Below are positions 20,611-33,470 of a stretch of DNA of 64,000 nucleotides, one piece after another. The notes below the pieces were generated by a model. It had not been told where the DNA came from, searched no databases, and worked only from the letters and a program-made list of their open reading frames with translations. The stretch comes from Tolypeutes matacus (lineage: Eukaryota; Chordata; Mammalia; Cingulata; Chlamyphoridae), in NCBI GenBank assembly GCA_026826555.1, contig JAKSZT010054568.1, positions 10,318,085-10,382,084 on the forward strand. Reading direction: 5' to 3'. Made by a program: the position numbers and the translations under genes. Every line of letters starts with the position of its first letter. Within the stretch, counting starts at the first letter, position 1.

Positions 20611-22469
20611 TTTAAAAAATTGGGAATTCAAGAATAAATTAAAAATAAATTTCGTGCATGTCTGTTTTCTGGAATGCAGGTTTCTTTGCCTGGGTTCAGG
20701 GATGCTAGGTGATCCAAGCAGAACGCTGAGTCCCTGGAGTCCCTGAGGCAGCAGGCCCGATTTGGTGTATCTGTGTGTCTCTGAGACTGTGTGTCCATGT
20801 GTGTGTGCACATGTGTGGCCTTTCCTTTCCCAGGAGAAAGCATTCATGTCTGTCTTCAGGAACTTACAGGGGTCCGCGACTCCCCAGGTTGAGAACAGCT
20901 ACGTCATCCCCTTGCCTGTCTTGACTAGTGGATGGGCTGAAGCAGGGTGAGAGCTTAGAGTGACTTACTCCATGGGATATTTTTCTCTTGCTTCTTATGA
21001 CAGGTACTTCCAAAAAGCAGCATCACCAGTAACAAGCAATGCCTTCTTAATATTTTGAATTCAGGAAGAAATTTGCTTCTGAGTAAGTGTTGGGTGTGGG
21101 GAGGTACTTTGGGCTCTTCCAGGACATGTTGGAGGGGAAAGGGGTAGTGGCTGAGCCCAGCCCAAGCTTGGCTTGCAGTGCTCATCTGGTTTGCACACTC
21201 CACCAGCTCAGTCTGCAGTAGGCAGGCATTGTCTCAGAAGTTCACCCTTCTGTTATGGACGTTAGTCAGCGTAAGGCGTGACAGCAGGAATTGCTGTTAG
21301 CCGTGCCTGATCCATTGACTGTCCTTGCTCCTGTGAGCCTGTGTGGTAATGGTGGCTGTTAAGGGATTTGAAAAATATTATTAGTGCTCAGTAAGCGGAC
21401 CTGGGAGCTGTGTAATGCACTTGACATTAATGAGAAGTCATGTTAAATTTTATGCGGGAATCTTTCATTTGGTTTTGGGGCTTAGTCTATTTCTGACATT
21501 ATATGCTCTAAATTAATTAGCAATGTGCACATCTGAATATAAAAAGTGCCAGTATCATCATTTGAGAGGTAAAATTTACTTAACTTTTTTTTTTTTTTTA
21601 ATCCCTTTACATGAGGTTGAAAGATAACTGTTTTCCTCATTAATGACTCTATTCACAATATAAATAGTGGTAAACTTTTCCCAAATTAAATGCTTCTTCT
21701 GTGGCCCAAATGAGCCTCTTATTTTACTTTCTCTTTTGTAATACTCATTATGGGAAGCTATTACAGAAAATGCTTTTATTACTTACATTTCTGGATCATA
21801 CATTTCATTTATCTTTTGAAAAAGCTTTTAAGTTTTATATGTTTTAAATTTCATATCTTAAGCCCATTCATATGAACAGAAATAAAATTTAGGTTCATTT
21901 TTATAAAATCGACTGTTTTATGACCTTCCTTTTCTGGTATCTTTCAATTGATTTGATTTACCTCTGAGTTATGTTGTATTCTAAGTGCCATATTTTTGCT
22001 CTGTTTATATTTTCAGTGCCATACTTGTTTTAGTTGATGATATTCAATACACCCTCTCAATTAAGAAGATTCTAAAAACGCATAAAAATCAAAAATGTGA
22101 CAGAAAATCTTATTTGAATAACACTTTCAAAATATAGTAGGGTTTTGAAATTTTGTCTTCAAACACTTACACAGGGCAGTAAAACCAGTCTTCTTACAGA
22201 TGTCTATAGATCCAAACTGCAGACTAGAGCTCTTCACATACTCTGAGGGTAGAGTCATAAATAAACTTGGTCCCTGCCCTCAAAGAGCTCACTGTCTACT
22301 TGGAAAGACAAACAAGCAAAAAATAAAAAATCATAATTTAAAAATACCGTGGTATATGCATTAAAAGTATGCATATAATGCCATGAGTTCATAAAAGATG
22401 GATAGTGAGTACACTAACAAATTTTACTTAATTACAGTAAAAATATTACATTTCAAGGAAAGCAGCATC

Positions 22470-23475
22470 ATGATCTTAGAGTAGGCAAAGAGTTCTTAAA
22501 TATGATGCGAAGTGTATTAGTCATAAAATTAAAAACTGATAAATTGGACTGAATTAAAATTAAGAAATTCTGCTAACCAAAAGACACCATGAAGATGATA
22601 TGTAATCCATAGAGTAGTAGAAAATACTCATGCTATGTATATCCAATAGAAGGATGTATATGTAGAACACATAAAGGGTCCTACAAATGCATAAGAAAGA
22701 TAAGCAGTCAGTAGAACAAGAGGCAAAAGACTTGAACAGATAGTTCACAAGAAGATGCCCAAATGGCAAATAAATATATAAAAAAGTGTTTAACTTCATT
22801 ACACAGAAGAGAAATGCATGTCAAAACTACAAAGAGATGTCATTGCATTTTCACCAGAATGGCTAAAATGAAACAATGAAATGTTACGTGTTGGCATGGA
22901 TTTTGAGCAGCCACCACTCCTGTAATTGTTAGAGAGTAAATTCGCATAAACACTTTTGAAAATATTTGGCACCATTTACTAATTTGGACGTAGGAATACT
23001 CTATGTCTTAGCAGTTCCACTGCTAGGTATATACCCAGACATCTTCACCAAGAGAAGCTCCCTCAGCACATGCAGAGCGGCACTGTTTGCATTAGCCCGG
23101 TGTGCGCGTCAGCTGGAGAAAGGACTCATACCTTCTGGTTCATTCCCACAGTGTAGGACTATAGAGCTCCTGAAGAGTTGAACAGTCTTCAGGTACTCAC
23201 AGCAATCTGCATGGATTTACGTTGAACCAAAACTCGGACGTGACTCTATCCATAGGAGGTTCAGAAGCTGGCAAAATCCGTTTATGCTGCTGGAAGTCAG
23301 GCTCTTGTTTATCCTGGGAATGGCAGTAGCTAGCTGTGAGCGCCAGAGGGGTTCCTCGCGGCCGGGCCGCTCACGCTTTTCAGCCTGAGTGCTGGCTACA
23401 GGTTATCAAGCTGAATACTTGCAGGTGTACTTGTTCTGACGATATCGCATATTTCAATAAAAAGTTAAAAAAAAA
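22470..23475 (+). mobile_element. Old L1 fragment (end of ORF2 and 3' UTR), sense, broken
   Basis: It reads as the end of L1 ORF2 and the 3' UTR: aagaggcaaaagacttgaac, tagttcacaagaagatgccc, aagagaaatgcatgtcaaaa, gcagttccactgctaggtat, and at 23451-23474 an ataaaaagttaaaaaaaaa tail. Many stop codons and shifts make it inactive. The segment between 23130 and 23440 matches poorly. Confidence 0.75.
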
Positions 23476-23929
23476 TCCCTCTGCCTAGACAAAAGCCAGA
23501 GGGAGGGGTGCCTGCTTGTAGGAATTGTTGTGGATTATGGGACCTGGGAAGAAATAGTATCCTTTTTTACGACTCTTCAGAATTTTTAAAGCTGCCTTTA
23601 GTGAGTTTGCATTAGTTTCGTCACACAGAGGAATCAAAGAGCTTACGTAAATATAAATGCTGTGAGCAATGACATTGCCTGTGTGCCGAAAACCTGCGAA
23701 GAACAGGTGGACGGCCCGTTTTGACAGCCGAGTCAGGTGAGGGGAAGTCACCGCAGGCCGGCTGCCTGTCCTGCTTACCTGATCTTCAGTTGCTTTCCTC
23801 CCTCTGCCGAGTCAGCTGTACAACGTGGCGATGGCCGTGCAGCAGCTGGCTCAGTGCCTGGCACGCGTCGGCGATGACAGCCGTGATTGCTCTTCTGTTT
23901 CAAACAAATCCCCAGGCCTTGTGGGGGAT

Positions 23930-24140
23930 AAAGAGTGTGCTGGTCCTCCTTGCATCTCTCCGTGAACTCGGTGGTCTGTTATTCTGCCCCACGACTGCCC
24001 ATCCTCACTCTCTCTCCCCCGCATCTGCCCTTGTACAACAAGCCACTGCCATTTGCTGTTTGGTGTGCCTGGCTGACCCTTCCTTCCAGATCTTGGCTCA
24101 GACCCACTTCCGTCACTGTGCACTCTCGTGGATTCAGAAT
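23930..24140 (-). repeat. L2-like remnant, antisense (probable)
   Basis: CT-rich antisense-L2-like text (cttgtacaacaagccactgc, ccttccagatcttggctcag). It is short and diverged. Confidence 0.45.
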
Positions 24141-24369
24141 CCTTGAACTTGTCTGCCACGTGATTTACCTCAGGCCTCTTTTACCTTTAGACTAGTCAGA
24201 AATAAAATCACTTCAACTTAATATGGAAATTCAGGTGGGAAAGTGCCCCATGGGACCTCAGTATAACCCCACTGTCAAATTTCAAATAAAGTCCTTGGTT
24301 TTTCTATGCACTCAGGCTAAGAACCATAGCACAACTTAGAACTGTCTCTGAATTCCTTGTCCCTGGAAT

Positions 24370-24910
24370 AATAGTCTTAAAAAGTAAATCCGATTATGTT
24401 ATTTCCTTGCTTGGGGCTCTCAGTGGCTTCCCAGTGGCTCAGACCAGCGGTGGCTCTTGCCGGATTTCCTGCTGCCCCCTCCGTCCTCCCACGTGCCACG
24501 TGCTCTCCTCCACAGCCTCACTGCAGTACTCAGGGCGGCTGCCGTTGTTTCACGCCTCTTATTTTTAGACAAGTGGCCTCCTCTGCCTGGAATCACCTTT
24601 TCTCTTCTGTAAGCCCTAATTTTTTTCTGCTGAAATAGTACCTTCTCTATGAAGCCTCCTGGGATGGTGCCTCCAGGCAGATGAGACGTACTTTCTCTCT
24701 CTCTGCTCCCGTGGTACTTTGTTTGTGCCTCTGTTTTTGAGCGTGATGTTGCTCTGTAATGGCTCCACCGTATCTCTGCCTCTCCCCAGTCTCCAAGCTT
24801 CTTGAGGGCAGAGACCGCATTGTACTCGTGTTTCTTACCTCACTGTCTAGCCCAGTGCGTGGTACCCAGCAGAGTTGCTCAGTGGGTGTTTCCTGAGTAG
24901 GTGAATGCAT
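24370..24910 (-). repeat. L2 LINE 3' region, antisense
   Basis: The plus strand has ttgcttggggctctcagtgg, cctcctctgcctggaatcac, tctatgaagcctcctgggat, ccaagcttcttgagggcaga and cagtgcgtggtacccagcag in the normal antisense L2 order. Confidence 0.8.
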
Positions 24911-25742
24911 TACGATGTGTTTCTTTTTTCTTTCTTTCTTTTTTTCAGTTGTGGCTTTTTGGGGAACCCAAAAGAATAACCAAAAAACCTGAGAAACTTC
25001 CTATAGATTTTATGGTGTGTGCGTATGTATATAAGTGGGGGAGAGGGGATGAGAAGGAATGCGTCGTTACTGCATATTTCTTCTGAGATTTATTCATGGC
25101 AAAGAACTACTTTCAGAAGTGTTATTCCTGGGAGTGAACAGACACATAGCACTAGTGCCGCTCAGTGCAGAGTTTATTGGGGAGAAAACCTATAAGGAGA
25201 GTGTACCTGGTCTGCAGAGCTTTCAGGAGCCTGCAGAGGTGTGCTCAAGCCTAGCTTGGTGGGCTACACACGCAGGGGCAGGGTGTCCAGAGGAGAGTCA
25301 GGGCAGGAGTGGTGGAGCCCCGACACGCACGTGACAGCAGACGCTCCTGGGCTGGGGCAGTGGCCCTTTTAGGAAGAAGGAGCCTCTGGGGCTCCAGAGC
25401 CACAATCAGCTTGTTTTTCTGTTGCGTCTTAGGTCAGACCTCCTGAGCCAGCTACCTCCCGTGCTACCAAAAGTGGAGAAGAAATGTGCCAATGCGGCTT
25501 TCTCGTCAAACCGTAAAGAAAATTAGAGAACATAATTCTAGGAATGCCACCACTAAAACCATTTTTTTTCTTTTTGGTTTTCCCTTCCAAGTGTTATGCA
25601 CAGTACATAGATAGAACACTCTGTAAAGTCCTGGCACATAACTCCCATTCAGTGAATGGCAGCCACCATTACTATTAAGATTGAAGGAAGGATTACGCAT
25701 TTTTACACCTTGTCTTTTCAGAAGTGTTGGCTAATGAGCGTC

Positions 25743-25779
25743 AGGAGGAGGAGGAGGAGGAGGAGGAGGAGGAGGAGGA
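25743..25779 (+). repeat. (AGG)n simple repeat
   Basis: Twelve uninterrupted AGG units plus one base. It lies 22 bases after a splice-acceptor-like site (tgtcttttcag, ending 25721). In one frame it reads as 11 Glu followed by two Asp and a stop. Confidence 0.97.
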
Positions 25780-26193
25780 CGACTGAAATTGTGAGAGCAA
25801 GTGAGAACCTACGGCTTAGCCTCCCCTAGGTATAGCCTCCTCCTTTATGATACTAAGGCTGTGAAATGTGGTGTGTATTGTACATTTATTGGGTGATTAC
25901 ATGATTTATTGTTTTTTTATTACTTAAATTAGTGCATTAATTAATGATGTGATATATAGCTAGATGGCCAAACTAAACTGTCCCTCTATTAGTAGTGAAA
26001 AAACTGTTGAAATTGAAAGACTAGGCCTTACTTATTGTTTCATCTACCTGGAATACTTAAGAGAAGATAAGTAGAAGCAGTCATACACTGGACTAAGAAC
26101 TTCAGTTTTGAATTCCATTTTTTGTAGAACGAGTAATATTTTTCTTTGATCAAAAGCAGATGTGGTCTTTGTCATTTATAGTTTAAAGACTAT

Positions 26194-26407
26194 CAGGGAG
26201 CAGGTGTGGCTCAAGCAGTTGAGCACCTGCTTCCCACATGGAGGTCCCAGGTTTGGTTCTCGGTGCTTCCTAAATACAAAAAAAACCAAACATGGAAAAA
26301 ACCAACTCAGGGGAGCCGATGTGGCTCAGTGGTTGAGCTCTGGCTTCCCATACGTAAGTTCTGGGTTCAATTCCAGCCCTGGTACTTCAAAAAATAAATA
26401 AAAAAAT
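26194..26407 (+). mobile_element. DAS SINE dimer
   Basis: The left unit starts ggagcaggtgtggctcaagc and the right unit starts ggagccgatgtggctcagtg, joined by an A/C-rich linker that ends ccaactcagg. The element has an (aaat)-rich tail. Target duplications aaagactat flank it (26185-26193 and 26408-26416). The same left-right order and linker end recur at 38182-38540. Confidence 0.9.
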
Positions 26408-28100
26408 AAAAGACTATAGATGTATTGACATATTTCTCAGCATGTAATCCCACAAATTAGTAAATGGAGTGTTAGGATTTTAGCTGACTGCTTCAATTTT
26501 GGTAGGAGGTACCATGTATAAACCTTTTAAACATTAATAATCATCCATTTGTTTGGATGAAAACAATGCTTTTTAGCATTTAAGGATGCTTTGTCTGACT
26601 CCTTTCTCCCTTTGTTTGGGTCACAGTAGTTTATTCAAATGAAGAGTTTATTTCTTAATTAATCTAGGGAATAAGTACTTGAAAATGTCTTGTCAAAGAA
26701 ACAAACGTGAGCATCACATTACTGGAATATTAGATTTGTAAAAAATAAAGAACCCGGTATTTGCTTTATAAATATTCCTGAAAGGGATTACTTGACTAAT
26801 ACACTGTGTTCTTTTTTTTCCCCCTCCCCCAGTTTTTCTTTTGTAAATGATTCAGGGTAGAACAACATGTTAAATTTAGACTAAAGGTTAACCTTTTAGA
26901 CCAAAGGTTTAATTTACTAGACTTTTAAAAAATATAGTAAAATAATGAGTTCTTGAACACATTTCCTAGCTCTCATTAAAAAAAAAAACAACTATGAAAT
27001 TTTATTGTTCTATAGTTAGGAGTGCCCATTTAGGATTTGACTAATCTGAGACACACACTCTGGTGAAATTCTCCTTTCTGGGCCTCAAGTCTCGTAGCAT
27101 TTACCACAAAATTAATGGGACAAGTTAAAATTAACCAGCTGTGACTTCTGAGTAAACTATTCTGAGCTCTGAATGCATTTATTTTTTTTTTTTGAAAAAA
27201 TGTTTCACATTATAACAAGTGGAATATATAATATTTCAAAAAGTACATAAGAAGATTCTATCTCAAGATGGTTACAACTTGTAATTAATCTTGTTCCGGA
27301 AGAATAGAAGAAGGCTTCCCTATTCTGTTGGCTTCAAGTGATATAATGGATTTATGAATGGATTTTGCTATCACCAATCACTTCCTTCCCAATACAGATT
27401 ATAGAAGAGGTCAGAATATCTACCCTGTGTTGAGGAGGTTCTCTGGAAGTGGTAAAAGCCCTCTGGATATCTTCTAAAAAGTAAATTTGACATAATCAGA
27501 TAGGTTTAACCTAGAGGATCCCAGAATTTCTTGTTTCACAGTTTTTCATGGTGACCTTAGGTGAAAAGAAATACCTAGTAATTTAATTTATTAAGTAGTT
27601 GGGGCCAAACAACTTAAATTAGTATTTAAATCCTAACAAGTGTTTGAAAGCATAAGATACCTAAATTGGCGGGAAAGTGACATCTTCCTAGAGGGATGTG
27701 TGCATCTGGTGGCTCTGCTCAGCCCTCACCTCAGAACAGGTTTGAGCACCACTGCGTCCTGCACTCATTTCCATGGTACTTGCTTTTTATCAAAGCAATT
27801 GTCCCAAACCTCTCTTCATGAAGATATGAGGTTATCAAGCAAAAGGTAGCGCTATCAAAAGGTTGAGACTGTGAACCACTTAGAGCTAGTAGCTTTCATG
27901 GAGTCTGGCATGTCACTGAGTTTCCCTAAAAAAATGTTAAATGCTCCTCGGTGCCCCTGTGAATTTCATTGAGGCAGTTTGAGATTTTCAGGTTTAACCA
28001 TTCAGGGTGGGAGAGAAGGGAAGCAGTCTCACAACTCGTGGGCTGAGATTAATGTAGCCTATCTGAACGGCATGTAACGGCACCTGGGCTGTGGAGTACA
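26408..28100 (+). other. Intronic sequence, no assigned feature
   Basis: AT-rich intron sequence. I see no repeat family, exon or RNA structure that I can support here. Confidence 0.6.
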
Positions 28101-28102
28101 GG

Positions 28103-28450
28103 TGTCTTGGTTTGCCAGGCTGCTGTGAGGAATGCCCGCGCTAGGTGGCTCAGTTCACCGGAGCTGGCTGTCTCACGGTTCTGAGTCCAGAAGTCCAGCA
28201 TCCAGGACTTCCGAGGCCGTGCCACCTCCTGGTCTGCGGCTTCTGCTGCTCTTTCTCCTTGTGTCTCCTCTGGTCTCTGCTGACTGACAGCATCAGAAGG
28301 TCCTCTGCCTGGGCGCTTCAGTCGTAGGATGAAGGCCTGCCTGATTCACAGTGGCCTTGTCCAGACGGTCTTCAAGCAGGACTCGTGTATAAAGGAGCCC
28401 ACACCGCAGGGCCCGGTGAGGACTCGAGCATGGCGTGATGCGGCCTCCGG
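28103..28450 (+). mobile_element. MaLR-like solo LTR
   Basis: It begins TGTCTTGGTTTGCC after acagg, then ggtggctcagttcaccggag, ctgtctcacggttctgagtc and ccagaagtccagcatccagg, matching the layout of the LTRs at 8497 and 9073. The right end and duplication could not be fixed. Confidence 0.6.
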
Positions 28451-28479
28451 AAAGCGTTGCCTCTTATTTTTTAAACCTT

Positions 28480-29890
28480 GTTTCTAACTGTCTTTATCGA
28501 GGTGAAAGTGATCTAATAAACCGCACATATTTACAGTATACCACTTGATAAATTTTGCCATCAGTAGGCATGCATGAAACCATCACCCCAGTCAATTTAA
28601 TAAAATGCCCTTCACCTCCAAAAGTTTGCTGCCCCTCTCTCTCCTTCTACCCCCAGCACTAGGTAAGCACTGATCTGTTTTCTATTGCTGTAATAGATTC
28701 ATTTGAATTTTTCAGGATATTATGTAAAGGGAATCATACAGTATATGTCTTTCACTCTACATAATTATTTTGAAATCCTTCCATCTCATAGCATGCATTA
28801 ATTGTTCATTCCTTTTTATCTCTGAGTAGTGTTCTAGTGTATGGCCATACCACAGTTTGTATATCCATTCACCTTTTGATGGATATTTGAGTAATTTACA
28901 TTTTCTGGCTATTATAGATAAAGATGCTGTAAACACTTATGTACGGGTCTTTTGTGGGCATATATTTTCCTTTATTTCTCTTGGGTAAATACCTAGGAAT
29001 GGAAGAGCTGGATATTATGGCAGATGTATGTCTCACTTTTTAAGAAACTGCCTTTACAAATGGTTGTGCCTTTTGCATTGCCCCCAGGAGTATAAGAGAG
29101 TTAGAGTTCTTCAAGATCCTTGCCAAGGTCAGTGATTTTCATTTTCACCCTTCTGTTAGAGCTGTAGGATTTCATGTAGTTTTAATTTGCATTTCCGTAA
29201 TGACTCATGACGTTGGGCAACTTTTCATGGAGTTATTTGCCATCCATTTATCTTCTTCGGTGAAGTATATGTTTAAATTTTTGCCGCCCCTTTTTGTTTT
29301 AGTAATTTCCTATTACTCAGTTTTGAGAGTACTTTATGCATTCAAACACTAGATACATGCCTTGAACTACGTTCTTCCTTCTTTTAAGTGGTGTTTAAAG
29401 AATAGAAGTTTATAATTTGAATGAGGCAGAAGTTTTTGCCTTGTTGTTCTATGGATTGTGCTTTTGGTGTCATATCTAAGAAGTCTTTGTGTAACTCCAA
29501 ATCACAAAGGTTTTCTTCTGTGAGTCCTTCTAGAAGATTTAGAGTATATGCTGCAGGGTTGGGATTGAAGTTCATTTTTTTTTTTTGCATGTGGAATTCC
29601 ATTTTCCAGCACCATTTGTCAAAAGGACTATCCTTTCTCCACTGAATTGCCTTTGCAACTTTGTCAGAAATCAGTTGTCCATATATGTGGGGCTATTTCG
29701 TAAGTCTGTTCTGTTCCATTCATCTATATGTTCTGTCTTTACTCTAATACCACAATGTCTTGATTACTGTTGCTTTGGCTAAGTTGGGTCCATTGCATTT
29801 CGATATGGGTTTTAGAATCAGCTTGTCACAATTTACTAGGATTTTGATTGGGATTGTTTTGAATCCATGAATAAATTTGGGGAGATTTGA
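28480..29890 (-). mobile_element. Old L1 (L1M-type) 3' region, antisense
   Basis: A long antisense match to the 3' part of old L1: ataccacttgataaattttg, tctcttgggtaaatacctag, gcattgcccccaggagtata, catttgtcaaaaggactatc and cattcatctatatgttctgt appear in the usual order. It is interrupted by many small changes and is not functional. Confidence 0.85.
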
Positions 29891-29914
29891 CTTTTTGTGT
29901 TTTTTCTTTAATGT

Positions 29915-30430
29915 TTTTAATTAAAGCATTTGTAGGTTTACTGATGGATCATGCAGAAGTAGAGATCCTGTAAACACCCCCACAACACACGTAGTTTTCT
30001 CTATTAACAATTTGCATTAGTGTTGTACCTTTGTTACAACTGGTAAAACATTATTATTATTACACTGTTAACTTATAATCCATAGTTTATATTAGGGTTC
30101 ACTCTTTGTGTTATATAGCTCTATTCTGGTAGAATATATACAACCTAAATTTAATCATTTAGCCACTTTAAAGTATACAGTTCAGTGGTCTGAATTACCT
30201 TCACTGTGTTGTGCTACATCACCACCACCCTTTACCCGGACTTTCCAGGACCCCAAATAGAAACTCTACCAGTTAGGCATGAAGTCCCCATTCCTCACCC
30301 CACCCCTGCCCCTGGTGAGAACTGACACTTTAGCAATGGTGAGTCTCTCAGCCCATGAGCACTGTGTATCTCACTCTCTATTTAGGTCTTCTTTATTTCT
30401 CTCAGCAGTGTCTTGTCATTTGTTAATAAA
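29915..30430 (-). mobile_element. L1 3' UTR of xenarthran type, antisense
   Basis: The plus strand has tttgtaggtttactgatgga, gcattagtgttgtacctttg, cactttaaagtatacagttc and gttgtgctacatcaccacca. This layout also appears at 34980-35450 and partly at 50085-50400. Confidence 0.65.
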
Positions 30431-30470
30431 AGCAGTTTTACTTTTTCTTTCCCTTCTGGATGCCTAATAA

Positions 30471-30686
30471 TTTTTTTTTTTTTTAGTGGGGTTCCGGGGC
30501 ATTGAACCCAGGACCTCGTACATGGGAAGCGGGCTCAATCACTGAGCTCCATCTGCTCCCCAGTGAAAGTTTTTGTTTTTTGTTTGTTCATTTGTTTTGT
30601 TTTTTTATGAGGCACCAGGGATTGAACCCAGGACCTTGTGCATGGGAAGCAGGTGCTCAACCACTTGAGCTACATCCACTCCCCCC
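30471..30686 (-). mobile_element. DAS SINE dimer, antisense
   Basis: Two antisense tRNA-like units: gcattgaacccaggacctcg ... cactgagctccatctgctcc and gattgaacccaggaccttgt ... caaccacttgagctacatcc, joined by a T/G-rich linker, with a T-run on the left. It lies between an L1 3' region and an L1 ORF2 remnant. No clean duplication was found. Confidence 0.88.
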
Positions 30687-30869
30687 TATTCTTTTCTTAC
30701 CTATCACAAAGGACAGAATGTGCAGTATTGAATGTTTACTGGTGAATGTAAGTGGTGAGGGCAGTCAGTGCTACCCTATTGTTGATCTTAGGGGAAAGCA
30801 TGGCATCTTCCACCATTTTGTGTGAGGGTAGCTGTAGGTTTCTCATAGATGTCCTTTAAGAGGTTGATG

Positions 30870-32530
30870 AAATGCCATTATTTTCCGAATTTGTTAAGAA
30901 CTTTTCTTTTTTTGTAATCAGGAATTGATGTTGGATTTTGTCAGAGGATTTTTCTGTATTGAGATGATTACATATTTCTATTTTTTAGTCTACTAATTAT
31001 GAATTACATTGATTAAATTTTGAATGTTAATTGTATTATTTTTTCTTGTTATTAGTCTCAATTTACTCAAGTTGTGTTTAGAAGTTTTGTATCTATGCTC
31101 ATGAATTTTTCTGTAGTTTTTTTTGTTACTTGTGATGTCTTTGTAATATATCAGATTAATGCTAGTGAATTAATTGAATGAATTGAAAAGCATTCCCTGC
31201 TTTTCCATTTTCTGGAAGAGTTTGTGTAGAGTTCATATTATTTCTTCCATAAATGTGAAGCCACCTGGGTCTGGAGTTTATTTTTTTGAGAAAGTTTTTC
31301 CTTACAATATCACTTTCTTTATTAGAGATAAGGCTAGCCAGATTATTGTTCTCTTGAGTGACCTATGATAGTTTGTGTCTTTCAAGAAATCAGTCTGTTT
31401 GATCTGAGTTACCAAATTTGTTGGCGTGAATTTGCTCACAATATTTCCTTATAATCCTTTTAATATCTGTAGAATCTGTAGTGATGTCGTGCCTCTAATT
31501 TTTATCCTTTAATTTCCTGATCATTATAGAAGTTCATCAACTTCATTGATCTTTTCAATTCACTGATTTTTCTCTGTTGTTTCTCTTTTTTTCTATTTCA
31601 TTCATTGCAACTCTGATATTTAGTATTTCCTCTTTTGTGTTTACTTTGGGTTTAATATGCTCCTTCTTTTCCTGGTTTCTTAAGGTGGAAGCTGAGGTTG
31701 TTGATATGAGACCACTTTTCTTTTCTAATATTGCCATTTAATGATATAAATCCCCCTTGAAGTACAGCTTTAGCAGCATTCCCCCAAATTCTGATATGCT
31801 TTATTTTCATTTTCATTAAGTTCAAAATACTTTCTACTTTCCCTTTTGATTTCTTTTTATCCAGAGACAATTTGATCTGTTATTTGCTTTTCCAAGTATT
31901 GGGGCATTTTTCAGAAATCTTTCTAATTCTGTTGTCATCATAGAGCATATGTTGTATGACTCGAATGTTCCTTATGCACTTGGAAAGAATATGTTTTTTA
32001 GTTGTATGGTAAAATGTTCTATATATGTCAGTTAGGTTAAGTTGGTTGATGATGATGATCAAATCTTCAGTATCCCTACTGATTTTCTGACTACTTGGTC
32101 TATCAATTATTGAAACATTCTGCTGTAATTGTAGGGTTTGTTTATTTTTACAGTCCTATCAATTTTTACTTCATGTGTCTTGAAGCTCTGTTTTGCACCT
32201 GTACATTTAGGATTGTTATACCCTCTTAATGAATTGACTCTTTTATCAATATTAAATGACCATTTTTCCCCCTGGTAATATTCTTTGTTCTGAAATCTAC
32301 TGGGATCGCAGTATAACTATTCAACTATTCTGTCTTTCTTTTAATTAGTGTTAGCATGGTATATATTTTTCTATCTTTTTCTGTTAACCTATTTTTGTCT
32401 ACATGTTTAAAATACTTTTTTTTTTTGTTTTGGCAGCATATAGTTTGGGTCTTGCTTTTTATCCTATCTTGGAATCTCTATCTTTCAATTGGGATATTTA
32501 CACCATTTATTTTTTCTTTTTTTAAAAAGT
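30870..32530 (-). mobile_element. L1 ORF2 relic (endonuclease/RT region), antisense, broken
   Basis: On the minus strand, short open frames contain AAKAVLQGGFISLNGNIRKE and NNLSFHLKKPGKE, and then KPKVNTKEEILNIRVAMNEI, which are relics of the L1 ORF2 segment between the endonuclease and reverse transcriptase. The frames are interrupted by stops and shifts, so it is an inactive retrotransposon copy. Ends are approximate. Confidence 0.85.
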
Positions 32531-33470
32531 TTTTTCAAAAGACAGGTGGTAACCAATTAACGTGTTTATTTATATATATAACAACAAACCTGGGCATGAG
32601 AGTAGAATAACAGCATTGTAAATGATGCCTCTTCTGACAAAATAGAAAAAATATAACAATGCACTGAGAGGAGAAAGGAGGAGAAAGAAAAATATGTAAT
32701 TATCTCACTGATTATCATATAGAAAACTGTTGAAAGACAAAGGACATTATTTAAAGCTGACAAACTGAATAGTAGAAGCCTAAATTAGAAAAAAAAAAAA
32801 AAGTCATGAAACTATACAAAGTTATTAGTACATAGGGAACCACTAGAACAAAAATGCAAACTTTATATTTTTTCAAACTTAAACCAATATAAGACAATAT
32901 TAAACAAACAAAATTTTGCTGACATCATCTGCTTTAGTACTCTATTCAAATATCTTTATCCTTTAGGTTTGTGTGTGTATGTATATATATATTTTATGTA
33001 TTTATGTTATTATTTTGCTACAATAAATTTTAATGAAGTAAAAGTTTTATAAATAACAGATGATATAAAATATTATGGATAATACACACCATATATCATA
33101 GCAGTCATAATACATGCTTGTCATACTTAAATAAATTATTATGAATAATAACCATTAGAAAACCAACACAAATGAAATATACATATTTCTCTGAGTAAAA
33201 GGAAATAGATAAAATTTAGACTAATATTAAGATTTAGACTAATATTGACATTTATTTTTAATGTGATTGTTTATATGGTAGTTTTAAATCTGTCATCTTG
33301 CTGTTTGTTTGCTATTAGTCCCATTTGTTCCTTCTTACCTTTTCTTTTTTTTTTTTTTTCTTTCCTTTCTTTTAGATTACTTGGATATTTTTTATGTTTC
33401 TTTTTTATCTCCTTTGTTTATTAACTATACCTCTTTGTTTTTCAAATTATTTTTTATATCAATGTTACAG
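32531..33470. other. AT-rich sequence between L1 fragments, partly L1-like
   Basis: 32531-33290 is AT-rich and unassigned. 33290-33470 again resembles antisense L1 (cccatttgttccttcttacc and a T-run). No gene is supported. Confidence 0.5.

Noticed and set aside
31555..31870. Minus-strand frames with Lys/Glu-rich protein
   Set aside because: They are relics of L1 ORF2, interrupted by stops, and are listed as part of the retrotransposon and not as genes.
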